Shown: one piece after another, positions 45,343 through 53,542 of the stretch
Numbering within the stretch: position 1 is the stretch's first letter
Layout of the letters: every line of letters starts with the position of its first letter
Assembly (NCBI RefSeq): GCF_024198255.1
Contig: NZ_JAJVKW010000011.1
Span: 310,001 to 374,000 of the forward strand
Source of the DNA: Myxococcus guangdongensis
GTDB taxonomy: Bacteria; Myxococcota; Myxococcia; Myxococcales; Myxococcaceae
DNA: 64,000 bases
Direction of reading: 5' to 3'
Translations under genes and position numbers: made by a program
The notes under the pieces: generated by a model
What the model was told of the DNA's origin: nothing
What the model saw: the letters and a program-made list of their open reading frames with translations, nothing else
The model's database searches: none

Positions 45343-46506
45343 ATGCGTCGAGCATCGTCCTCGTGGTTGTTGTGTGTCCTCATGCTGGTGACGAGCGCCG
45401 CCTCCGCCGCGAGCGAGCTGCGCGGGACGTGGAACGCCTCCGCGCACCCGAAGTCCCCCGACCAGCTCCACCTCAACCTGAGCCACCCCGAGGACGCGCA
45501 GAAGGGCCGGGGGCACATGGGCTTCAGCGAGGCCCGCGCCGCCTTCCAGGGCCTGCCCACCGGGGACGGGCCGGCCACCTTCACCCTGCCCCGTGAAGCC
45601 GGCACCTTCGCCTTCACCGGCAGTTTCCAGGACGGCGAGGGCGCGGGCCACTACCGCTTCACGCCCAGCGATTCCTATATCAAGACCATGGCCTCGCTCG
45701 GTTACGCCTCGCTGACCCCGAACCAGCAGTTCCAGCTCGCCGCCACCAACGTCACCACCCAGCGCATCAAGGACCTGGGCGCGCTGGGCTACAAGAACAT
45801 CCCGGTGGAGAAGCTGCTGATGGTGGGCATCTTCGACATCACGCCCGAGTACGTGAAGGAGCTCTCCAAGCTGGGCTACGAGAAGCTCGACCTGGACCAG
45901 CTGGTGCAGGGCCGCATCCACGGCGTCACGCCCCAGCGCGTGAAGGAGCTGGCGGACGCGGGCTACGCGAAGCTCGCGTGGGACGACCTCATCTCCATGA
46001 ACATCCACGGCGTCACGCCCGCCTTCGTGAAGGAGATGAAGGAGCTGGGCTTCAAGGATTTGGGCCCGAGCAAGGTCGTCGCGCTGCGCATCCACGGCGT
46101 CAGCGAGGACTTCGCCCGGCAGATGCGCGAACTGGGCTTCCAGGACGTCGCGGCCGACAAGCTGGTCGCCTTCCGCATCCACGGCGTCACGCCGGACTTC
46201 GTGAAGGAGATGCGCGAGCTGGGCTTCAAGGATTTGGACGCGGACGACTTCGTCGCCTTCCGCATCCACGGCGTGAAGCCCGCCTTCGTGAAGGAGATGC
46301 GCGAGCTGGGCTTCCCGAAGCTCACGTCGGACGAGCTGGTGAACTTCCGCATCCACGGCGTCACGTCGGACTTCGTCAAGAAGCTGCGCGACGCGGGCTA
46401 CACGAACATCACGCCGGAGGAGCTGGTGCGCCTGCGCATCCACGGCATCGACGAGACGTTCATGCGCGCCATGTCCAAGGGCGACAAGGGCAAGGGCGGC
46501 AAGTAG
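45343..46506 (+). CDS. Secreted repeat protein related to the BlaR1-like C-terminus
   Basis: 387 residues. Signal peptide MRRASSSWLLCVLMLVTSAASAA, a ~80-residue beta-rich N-terminal domain (LRGTWNASAHPKS, FAFTGSFQDGEGAGHYRF), then about nine and a half 28-residue repeats (RIHGVTPAFVKEMKELGF, RIHGVTPDFVKEMRELGF) and a Lys/Gly tail. The repeats match those of the adjacent BlaR1-like sensor but are more regular. AAGGAG precedes the ATG. It may be a ligand, decoy or co-sensor for the BlaR1-like protein, released to the periplasm; this is inference from shared repeats and position. Confidence 0.8.
   Translation: MRRASSSWLLCVLMLVTSAASAASELRGTWNASAHPKSPDQLHLNLSHPEDAQKGRGHMGFSEARAAFQGLPTGDGPATFTLPREAGTFAFTGSFQDGEGAGHYRFTPSDSYIKTMASLGYASLTPNQQFQLAATNVTTQRIKDLGALGYKNIPVEKLLMVGIFDITPEYVKELSKLGYEKLDLDQLVQGRIHGVTPQRVKELADAGYAKLAWDDLISMNIHGVTPAFVKEMKELGFKDLGPSKVVALRIHGVSEDFARQMRELGFQDVAADKLVAFRIHGVTPDFVKEMRELGFKDLDADDFVAFRIHGVKPAFVKEMRELGFPKLTSDELVNFRIHGVTSDFVKKLRDAGYTNITPEELVRLRIHGIDETFMRAMSKGDKGKGGK
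45662..46478 (+). repeat. Nine to ten 84-bp repeats in the secreted protein gene
   Basis: Units share long identical stretches such as CGCATCCACGGCGTCACG and TTCGTGAAGGAGATGCGCGA. DNA identity is much higher than in the BlaR1 array, suggesting recent expansion or homogenisation and a potential for unit gain or loss without frameshift. Confidence 0.8.
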
Positions 46507-46670
46507 CGGATGGACCAGGGGGCGCCCGGGCCGGGGCGCTCGGGCGGGCGGGGGCCCGTCGCCAGGGCGTGAGAGCGTCCACTGGACGACGGAACACGGG
46601 GGCAAGCGCGTGCACGTGCGGGACGCCAGCCTCACCTTCGCCAGCGGGCGGCGTGGAGGAGGTGGGTGCA

Positions 46671-47117
46671 ATGGTGTCACTGCGAATCGCGTGTGTCGGG
46701 TTGCTGGCGCTTTCGGCGTGTGCCTCGTCGAGGCCCTCGGTGGTGAGGGCGCCACGGCAGGAGGCCGCGCCCATCGCGACCTTCCCGGACGAGGGAGGCA
46801 CCTACGGCTACCGCGCGGAGGACCCGGTGCGGGTGGGCTGGGGCAACCCGGGCATCATGGCCTTCTTCGAGCTGCTGCGAGGCCCCCAGGGTCAGCGCGT
46901 GGCCTGGAAGCGGCTGGGGCCGTGTGATGAGGGCCCCTCGCGGGAGTACGCGGACCTGGTGATGTTCGAGGTGAGCTACGACGGCCTGGGCCTCCCGGTG
47001 CGCATGTACCTGGACCCCAGCCACGGGGCGTCCATCCGCGCGCCCCGGGGCTTCACCATCGAGGGCCTGTCCTCGCGCGACACGCCCCAGACGCCCGAGG
47101 ACGTCATCGAGCTGTAG
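46671..47117 (+). CDS. Lipoprotein, unknown function
   Basis: 148 residues: signal MVSLRIACVGLLALSAC, lipobox LSAC-A, basic spacer (RPSVVRAPRQ), then one folded domain (GTYGYRAEDPVRVGWGNPGI, FFELLRGPQGQRVAWKRLG, DLVMFEVSYDGLGLPVRMYL). Not recognised. GGAGGAGG lies upstream. Convergent with the DUF885 gene, stops about 30 bases apart. Confidence 0.7.
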   Translation: MVSLRIACVGLLALSACASSRPSVVRAPRQEAAPIATFPDEGGTYGYRAEDPVRVGWGNPGIMAFFELLRGPQGQRVAWKRLGPCDEGPSREYADLVMFEVSYDGLGLPVRMYLDPSHGASIRAPRGFTIEGLSSRDTPQTPEDVIEL

Positions 47118-47147
47118 GCGCGCGAGGATTCGGGCGCGGGTGCTCGC

Positions 47148-48920
47148 CTACTCCAGCGACGGGGACGCGTCGCCGGGGATGAGCACCTTGCGCGCGAGCG
47201 CCACGGGCAGGCCCAGCTGCAGGAAGCGGTCGTGGAAGTCCTTCAGCACGAAGGTCTTCCCGCTCGCCTCCAGGTGCTTCTTGTAGTCCTCGCGCAGCTT
47301 GAGGATCTGCATGCGGCCCAGCGCGTAGTACAGGTAGGTGGGGTTGGAGGTGCCGCGCTCCACCTCGCGCAGGGCGGGGAAGGGCTCGAAGTAGGCAATC
47401 TCCGCGTAGCGCTTCGCCACGGCCTCGACCGGCTCGTTGTACACGTGCAGCGCGAGCGCCGCGTACCAGCGCGCGTGACGCTGGAGCGCGCGGCGCAGCT
47501 GGCCCAGGCGCACCGCGGGGTCACCCTCGCCCAGGCCCTCGTCCACCATCATCTGCTCGGCGTAGTGGGCCCAGCCCTCCACCACGGAGGCGGGGGTGAA
47601 GACCTTGCGCACGTCGGTGGGAATCTTCGCCCCGTAGAGCAGCTGCACGAAGTGGCCGGGCATGGCCTCGTGCACGGTGATGCCCAGCAGGCCCGCGCGG
47701 TTGAAGTACGTCAGGTGCTGGGCCTTCTCCTCGGAGGACCACTCCGACTCCACGTTGGTGATGTTGTAGTAGGCCTCCTTGGCCTTGCTCTCGAAGGGGC
47801 CCGGCGTGTCCATGGACGCGAAGCCCAGCCGCTCGTACGGGGGCGTCTCGCGCACGGACGGCAGCGAGTCCGAGGGCAGCGTGAGGATGTCCTTCTCGCG
47901 CACGAAGCGCTGCAGCTCCACCAGCTGCTTGCGCGCCAGGGGAATCAGCTCCTCGGCCTGCGGGTGGTCCTTCACCAGCGCGGCCATCACCTCCGCGGGG
48001 GACTTGGTCGGGTCCACCTTGGCCGTCTCGCGCGCCACCCAGGCCTGGTACTCGCGGATGGCCCGCTCGTTGATGTCGCGCAGCTGGTCCGCGTTCAGCG
48101 TGACGTGCTCCTCCAGGGCCAGCTTCTTCTCGAACCGCTCGCGGCCCAGGCGGAAGTCGCCGGTGGCGCGGGGGAGCAGGTCCTGCTCCAGCCACGCGGT
48201 GAAGGCCTCCATCTGCTCGAGCGCCTTGGCGCGCGCGGCGTCGAAGGCCTGGCGCTCGGCGGGGGGCAGCTTGTCGGCGCCCTGGGCCTCGAGCGCGCGA
48301 GGCAGGTCCACGCGCAGGTACACCTGGGTGCCGCGCGCGTCGCGGATGGCCTGCTCGGCCCACAGGCGGGGCACGTCCTGGAGGTTGACCTTCGCGGCCT
48401 CGAGCACGCGCGGGATGTCGTTCATGCGCGAGCGCATGTGCATCATCCGCTCGGACAGGGGCGCGAAGTCGCGCGAGGACAGGCTGGACAGGCCGCCGGA
48501 GACGAGCCCCACGTAGGCGCCCGGGTTGCGGCGCCAGACGCGCTCCTCCTCCAGCTCCATCAGCTCCGCGCGGAGGGCGTTCTCGAGCACCACGCCGTCG
48601 ACGGCGTCGTCACCGGAGAGCGCCGAGCAGTTCACCTGCTCCAGGCGGGTGAGCCAGCCGCGCAGCGCCTCCGCCTTCCGGTCGAGGGCCTCCTGCGAGA
48701 CTTCCTGCAGGTGGGCGTCGTGTTTGTGGAAGCCCAGGCGCGTGGCGCGCACGGGGTTGGCGGCGGCGAACCAGTCGAGGTACTCGCGGATGAAGTGGGA
48801 GTAGGCGGTGGTGGCCGCGTGCGAGGGCGTGGGGAGGGAGGACGCATCCCTTCCTTCCTTCGGGCGCGAGGCGCACGCGCAGACACTGGCCAGCAGGACG
48901 ACGGCGACACGGATACGCAT
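47148..48920 (-). CDS. DUF885 family putative metallohydrolase lipoprotein
   Basis: 590 residues. Signal MRIRVAVVLLASVCAC with lipobox-like VCAC-A, so exported and probably lipid-anchored. DUF885 features: HFIREYLDWFAAANPVRATR near the N-terminus, a central H417-E418-x4-H423 motif in TVHEAMPGHFVQL, a downstream VVEGWAHYAEQMM glutamate block, and NPTYLYYALGRMQILKLRED near the end. The family consists of zinc carboxypeptidase-like enzymes, mostly uncharacterised. Start chosen for the signal; an ATG at 48932 is possible. Monocistronic. Confidence 0.88.
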   Translation of the reverse strand: MRIRVAVVLLASVCACASRPKEGRDASSLPTPSHAATTAYSHFIREYLDWFAAANPVRATRLGFHKHDAHLQEVSQEALDRKAEALRGWLTRLEQVNCSALSGDDAVDGVVLENALRAELMELEEERVWRRNPGAYVGLVSGGLSSLSSRDFAPLSERMMHMRSRMNDIPRVLEAAKVNLQDVPRLWAEQAIRDARGTQVYLRVDLPRALEAQGADKLPPAERQAFDAARAKALEQMEAFTAWLEQDLLPRATGDFRLGRERFEKKLALEEHVTLNADQLRDINERAIREYQAWVARETAKVDPTKSPAEVMAALVKDHPQAEELIPLARKQLVELQRFVREKDILTLPSDSLPSVRETPPYERLGFASMDTPGPFESKAKEAYYNITNVESEWSSEEKAQHLTYFNRAGLLGITVHEAMPGHFVQLLYGAKIPTDVRKVFTPASVVEGWAHYAEQMMVDEGLGEGDPAVRLGQLRRALQRHARWYAALALHVYNEPVEAVAKRYAEIAYFEPFPALREVERGTSNPTYLYYALGRMQILKLREDYKKHLEASGKTFVLKDFHDRFLQLGLPVALARKVLIPGDASPSLE

Positions 48921-49168
48921 GAGGGCTCTCATCGAGATTGACGGGCCCCAGTCTCCGCACTGTGCGCCTGAAGGGGTAGGCGGAAACAAGGGCCGACGTC
49001 GGACGCCGTCCTGCGCTCAACCCGCCACGTCGCCCCCGAGGTCACGGTTGACCGTGTGGTGAATCACCCTTGTGTGTCCGCGCACGTGGGTCCGTCGTGC
49101 GGCGGACGCTCGCGTGTCGCGCGGCGACGACTTGAACACACGGATGATGTCGGCCCAGGCTCGCGGAC

Positions 49169-50317
49169 ATGAACACTCGTGCCTGGGTCTTCTGTGGAGC
49201 TCTGGGATTGTTGGGGACCGCGTGCGCCACGGTCTCTCCAGTGAGGCCGCTCGCTCCCGATGGCGACTATGGAACACGGGCGCCCTTCATCTTCCAGGCC
49301 GCCGCGCCGGATGGTCGGTGGATTCTCGCGTGTCAGGCCCGCGAGGACACGGACCAGGATGGCAAGGTGGAGGTTCGCTTCGACCCGCATGGTGGGCTCA
49401 TGGGAGACACGGCTCGGCCCTATCTCTTCCTCGAGCCGGGCGAGGGCCTCGCCGTCGATGATGTCCTCACCTGGGACACAGAGGGACGACGACTGGCCCT
49501 GCTGCGCGATGGCGCGATTCACCTCCTCGACACCACGACAAACGAAGAGACGCGGCTCGGCGACTGGAGCCTGGCGGACGACGAGACGAAGGCGCCACGT
49601 CCACCCATGCGCGCCAGCTTCTCGCGGGACGGCCAGCGCCTGCTCTACCTCCGGCGAGAGGGAACGCGGACGGTGCCGGTGCTTCGGGATGTGACGAGCG
49701 GCAAGGAGCGGAGGGTGGACACGGGACCAGGGTTGCTCGGACAGGCCTTCCTTCACCCCGATGGCCACTGGATGGTCTTCGACGTGGTGGTGAAGGACAC
49801 CGACCAGGATGGAGTCCTGAGATGGCCCCAGGAGCAGACCACGCTGGCACCCGCGCGGTGCCGAGGACGGGTCCTGTCGAGTTCGTACATGGGCTTCCGC
49901 GGAGACCAGCCCGTGCGACGCTTCCAACGCATCACGGGAGGACCCCTCATCGAGGGAGAGGACATCCTCCAGCCGCTCGGTGAAGGACTCCTCCGGCGGG
50001 CTCCGGACGGTACGCTCTTCTTCGAGGACGAGGATGGCGACCGGACGACGTGGGTGCCCGCGAGCTGCAAGGCCCACGTGCTCGCCGGGGATGCGCCTCG
50101 CGAACAACCCGTCGTCGGCTGTGATGCGCGGAATGAGCTCGCGGACCTGCGGGCCGGTCAGGTGCTGGGCCTCGTCACAGACGAAGACGAACCCGAGACC
50201 ATCGACACCCGCGGGCGCGCGCTGCACTTCCTCCAGCCGAGGCCCGACGGCACACCCGGCAGGCGGTCCGCCTCCTGGGGCCCCGTGCGATGGCGTCCCG
50301 CCGTGCAACCCCAGTGA
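49169..50317 (+). CDS. Lipoprotein with beta-propeller-like (TolB/WD40-type) domain
   Basis: 382 residues: MNTRAWVFCGALGLLGTAC, lipobox GTAC-A. The mature part has repeated beta-blade segments ending in Asp/Gly turns (APDGRWILACQ, DTEGRRLALLRDGAIHLL, SRDGQRLLYLRREG, HPDGHWMVFDVV, APDGTLFFEDEDGD), typical of TolB/PD40-like propellers. Probably a surface or periplasmic binding scaffold. No catalytic motif. Single gene, divergent from the DUF885 gene. Confidence 0.78.
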   Translation: MNTRAWVFCGALGLLGTACATVSPVRPLAPDGDYGTRAPFIFQAAAPDGRWILACQAREDTDQDGKVEVRFDPHGGLMGDTARPYLFLEPGEGLAVDDVLTWDTEGRRLALLRDGAIHLLDTTTNEETRLGDWSLADDETKAPRPPMRASFSRDGQRLLYLRREGTRTVPVLRDVTSGKERRVDTGPGLLGQAFLHPDGHWMVFDVVVKDTDQDGVLRWPQEQTTLAPARCRGRVLSSSYMGFRGDQPVRRFQRITGGPLIEGEDILQPLGEGLLRRAPDGTLFFEDEDGDRTTWVPASCKAHVLAGDAPREQPVVGCDARNELADLRAGQVLGLVTDEDEPETIDTRGRALHFLQPRPDGTPGRRSASWGPVRWRPAVQPQ

Positions 50318-50321
50318 CGCC

Positions 50322-50490
50322 TCACGCGCGCGACGTGTCTCCCAGCAGCGTGTGCGTCCACGGCGCATCCACCTCCGCCGCGCCGATGGCGACCATCACG
50401 TTGGCCAACGTCCCCTGCGCGAACATCTCGCGGATGCGCGCGTCCGACGCGCCCGAGGCCCCTCGCACGTACTCCACCTGCTTCGCGTAG
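50322..50490 (-). pseudogene. Remnant of a TetR-type regulator (C-terminal end only)
   Basis: About 55 residues in an open frame (CYAKQVEYVRGASGASDAR, IREMFAQGTLANVMVAIGA, DAPWTHTLLGDTSRA) that resemble the C-terminal dimerisation helices of TetR-family proteins. The N-terminal DNA-binding domain is absent: upstream sequence runs into the divergent NTF2-like gene. A 48-residue protein could start at GTG 50468 (AGGTGGAG upstream), but a decayed gene is more likely. Identification rests on pattern only. Confidence 0.4.
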
Positions 50491-50509
50491 CAGTCCCTGG
50501 AGCAGCACC

Positions 50510-50984
50510 ATGAACGCCACGACCCGTCCCCCCAAGCCCTCCGCGAGCGGGCGCAGGACACCTTCTCCAAGCATCTCGAGGACCTGTCGAGCGGTCGCAT
50601 CCCGCAGTGGGTGGAGCTCTTACGGAGGACGGGGTGCTGGAGTTCCCCTACGGCCCGGAGGGCTTCCCCCAGAAGGTCGAGGGCAAGGAGGCGCTGCACG
50701 GATACATGAAGAACTTCCCAGAGCACTTCGACGTGCGCTTCAAGGACCTGCGCTTCCACGAGACGGTGGACCCGACGCGGGTGGTGGCGGAGTTCGCCAG
50801 CGAGGGCACGGCGCGGTCGACGGGGCGCCCGTACCACCAGAAGTACATCTCCGTGGTGGAGACGCGCGACGACCGCATCACCCGGTACGTGGACTTCTGG
50901 AATCCGCGGGTCGCCATGAAGGCCATGGCGGTGGAGGAGTCGCGCGGCATGGGCGCCTCCTTCCTCGGCGCCGGGGCCTCGTGA
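50510..50984 (+). pseudogene. NTF2/SnoaL-like protein gene with two frameshifts
   Basis: Reads through as a SnoaL-like protein if two single bases are restored: ATG 50510 (GGAG 7 bases upstream) MNATTRPP, then QALRERAQDTFSKHLEDLSS in the next frame after a C-run (50528-50533), then, after about 50621, TEDGVLEFPYGPEGFPQK, YMKNFPEHFDVRF, ISVVETRDDRITRYVDFWNP to the stop at 50984. Each break fits loss of one base, so the gene is degraded or carries sequencing errors. Such proteins are small ligand-binding or isomerase-type folds. The intact last frame could make 125 residues from GTG 50607. Confidence 0.6.
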
Positions 50985-51099
50985 GTGTGAGGGGCGCTCG
51001 GACACGCGGGCGATGAGCCCCTCACCTCCTACCGCCAGACGATGACCGCGCGCCGCGTGCCCTCCAACGTCCCGGGATGTACCCGCCGGAGGGGCCCGA

Positions 51100-52959
51100 G
51101 TGACCGAGCATGCGCAGCGACAGACCTCCCGCTTCCTGCCCTTCCTCGCGTGGCTGCCCGCGTGGCGCCCCAGCTCGCTCAAGCGCGACCTGGTGGCGGC
51201 CCTCACCATCACCGCGCTGCAGATACCGGAGGCCATGGCCTACGCGGAGCTGGCGGGCGTCCCACCGCAAGCCGCCTTCTACGCGGGCCCGGTGGCACTC
51301 GTGCTCTATGCGCTGCTGGGCACATCGCGACAGCTCGTCGTCGCCATCTCCGCCACGGTGGCGGTGCTCTCCGCCTCCACGGTGGCGAGCCTCGCGCAGA
51401 CCGGAACCCCGCGCTTCATCGCGCTGACGGCCGCGCTCGCGATGCTCGCCGGAGTCATCTCCCTCCTGGCCGGAATGCTCAAGCTCGGCCGCATCGCCCA
51501 GTTCTTCTCCGAGTCGCTCCTCACGGGCTTCGTCTTCGGGCTCGCGCTCGTCATCGCCATCAAGCAGGTGCCCAAGCTGCTCGGGCTCGATGCCGGCGGT
51601 GGCAACTTCTTCGAGCGGCTCTGGCACCTCGTCACCCACCTGCCGCAGACACACCCGCTCACGCTCGTCGTGGGCGCGGCGAGCCTCGGGCTCCTGCTCG
51701 TGCTGGGCCGCTGGGTGCCGAAGCTGCCCGCGTCCCTCGTCGTCCTCGTGCTGGGCACCGCGTGCATCGGCCTGCTCGGACTCCAGAGCCACGGCGTGAA
51801 GGTGGTGGGTGACATCCCCTCGGGCCTCTCCGGCCCCGCGATTCCCGACGTCGGGTTGAAGGACCTGCTGGGCCTCCTGCCGGGCGCGTGCGGCATCGCG
51901 CTGGTCACCTTCGCGGAGGCCATCGGACCGGCGCGCGTGCTCGCGTCGAAACACCGCTACGAGGTGGACGCGAACCAGGAGCTCATCGGCCTGGGCGCCG
52001 CGAACCTGGGCGCCGGGCTCTTCCGCGGGCTCTCGGTGGGCTGCAGCCTCTCGAAGTCCGCCGCCAACGACGCGGCCGGCGCCCGGACACAGATGCCCAG
52101 CCTGCTCGCCGCCGCGCTGCTCGCGCTGGTGGCGCTCTTCTTCACGCCCCTGTTCCGCACGCTGCCGGAGGCCACCCTGGCCGCCATCGTGGTCCTCGCC
52201 ACCGCGGGGATGATGGACGTGAAGGAGATGCGCCGCCTCTTCACGCTGCGCCGCACCGACTTCCTCCTGGCCACGGGCGCGATGCTGAGCGTCCTCGTGC
52301 TCGACGTGCTCCCCGGGTTGTTGGTGTCGGTGGGGCTCTCGGTGGCCTTCCTCGTCTGGCGGGCGAGCCAACCCCGGCTGACCGAATTGGGCCGCGTCCC
52401 GGGCACCCTCGACTTCGCCGACGTCCACCGGCGCCCCGCGCCCCTCCGCATCCCGGGCCTGCTGATACTCCGGCCGAACGAAGGCATCTTCTTCGCCAAC
52501 GCCACCGCGCTGCGAGACGCCGTCATCGCGCGCGTCGACCCGTCGAGCACCCCGGTCCACACCGTGCTGCTGGACCTCGAAGTGACAGCGGACCTGGACG
52601 TGCCCGGCGCGGACATGCTCGGCGAGCTGAAGGAATCACTCGACCAGCGGGACATCACGCTGATGCTGTCCAGGGTGCTCGCGCCCACCCTGTCGCTGCT
52701 CGACAGGACCGGCGTGACGGAGCGCCTGGGCGAGCGAGACCTCCAGCCCCAGACGCTCAACGGCGTCATCGAGTACCTCACCCGCCGGGCGCACCACTCG
52801 AAGGAGGAGTGGGCCCTCATCCGCGATGGTCTCCAACGCCTGGTCGAGCTGGTCGACGAGGCGCACGACTCCTCGGAGGACGAGGGTGAGCGCCGAAGGC
52901 TGGAGGAGCTGCGTCGCACCCTGTCGCGGCTCGACACGCCTCACGGGCCCCCGGAGTGA
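51100..52959 (+). CDS. SulP family anion permease with STAS domain
   Basis: 619 residues. Start GTG 51100 with GGAGGGG upstream. About 10-12 TM segments with SulP blocks: ALTITALQIPEAMAYAELAG, FYAGPVALVLYALLGTSRQL, LGAANLGAGLFRGLSVGCSLSKSA, ATLAAIVVLATAGMMDVKEM. The STAS domain follows (LILRPNEGIFFANATALRD, VHTVLLDLEVTADLDVPGAD) and then a ~70-residue charged helical extension (LQRLVELVDEAHDSSEDEGE). Imports sulfate, bicarbonate or another anion; the sequence does not decide which. It is not part of the sulfide operon 6 kb downstream. Confidence 0.9.
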   Translation: MTEHAQRQTSRFLPFLAWLPAWRPSSLKRDLVAALTITALQIPEAMAYAELAGVPPQAAFYAGPVALVLYALLGTSRQLVVAISATVAVLSASTVASLAQTGTPRFIALTAALAMLAGVISLLAGMLKLGRIAQFFSESLLTGFVFGLALVIAIKQVPKLLGLDAGGGNFFERLWHLVTHLPQTHPLTLVVGAASLGLLLVLGRWVPKLPASLVVLVLGTACIGLLGLQSHGVKVVGDIPSGLSGPAIPDVGLKDLLGLLPGACGIALVTFAEAIGPARVLASKHRYEVDANQELIGLGAANLGAGLFRGLSVGCSLSKSAANDAAGARTQMPSLLAAALLALVALFFTPLFRTLPEATLAAIVVLATAGMMDVKEMRRLFTLRRTDFLLATGAMLSVLVLDVLPGLLVSVGLSVAFLVWRASQPRLTELGRVPGTLDFADVHRRPAPLRIPGLLILRPNEGIFFANATALRDAVIARVDPSSTPVHTVLLDLEVTADLDVPGADMLGELKESLDQRDITLMLSRVLAPTLSLLDRTGVTERLGERDLQPQTLNGVIEYLTRRAHHSKEEWALIRDGLQRLVELVDEAHDSSEDEGERRRLEELRRTLSRLDTPHGPPE

Positions 52960-52975
52960 CGGGGAGCGAGGAAGC

Positions 52976-53446
52976 TCAGCGTCGTGGGTCTTCCGGCTGT
53001 TCGCCCCGCAACTCGCGCATGATTCGGCGACGGTGGAAGACGCGGCTCTCCAGCAGCCCCACCAGCCAGCTCGTGAGGGAGATGGAGGGCGCCACGCAAG
53101 CGGCGAGCAGCGGGTTGCCCAGTGCGGCCTCGCAGCCCACCGCCGCCGCAATCCAGATGGAGGCGGCCGTCGTGATGCCGAAGATGGCGCTGCCCTTCTT
53201 GAGGACGCTCGCCGCGCCCACGAACCCGATGCCGGAGGCCACGCCCTGGATGATGCGCAGCGAATCCGAGGGCGTCCCCGTCAGGTTCGCCCCGGACGTA
53301 CAGAAGAGCGCGGCGCCCAGCGTCACCAGGTAGTGGGTCCGTACGCCGCCCGGCCGCCTCCGGTAGGGCAGCCCCAGGACGATGCCCGCCGCCCCCGCCA
53401 CGAACAGCCGAACGAGCAGCTCTCCACTCCCGAACTCCGCGGCCAT
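52976..53446 (-). CDS. MgtC/SapB family membrane protein
   Basis: 156 residues with four TM segments: LLVRLFVAGAAGIVLGLPYR, VRTHYLVTLGAALFCTSGA, GVASGIGFVGAASVLKKGS, ITTAASIWIAAAVGCEAALG. The MRT-LV and GIGFxGA...T-A-WxAAA patterns are those of MgtC/SapB. The family is linked to Mg2+ homeostasis and ATP synthase regulation, but the role here is unknown. It lacks the C-terminal ACT-like domain of MgtC, ending in a basic tail. Convergent with SulP, stops 17 bases apart. Confidence 0.85.
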   Translation of the reverse strand: MAAEFGSGELLVRLFVAGAAGIVLGLPYRRRPGGVRTHYLVTLGAALFCTSGANLTGTPSDSLRIIQGVASGIGFVGAASVLKKGSAIFGITTAASIWIAAAVGCEAALGNPLLAACVAPSISLTSWLVGLLESRVFHRRRIMRELRGEQPEDPRR

Positions 53447-53542
53447 GACACGCGGCCCCCCGACCGCGCGCCAAAGGTGGTGCTCCCGTGTGGCGCTCGC
53501 AACACACGCCAGCGCCGGCCTCCCCTCGGGACCAGGGCGCGT

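Noticed and set aside
51100..52959. Including SulP in the sulfide regulon as a sulfate exporter
   Set aside because: Six kb away, no sigma54 element or GTTTCA array upstream, and no evidence on substrate.
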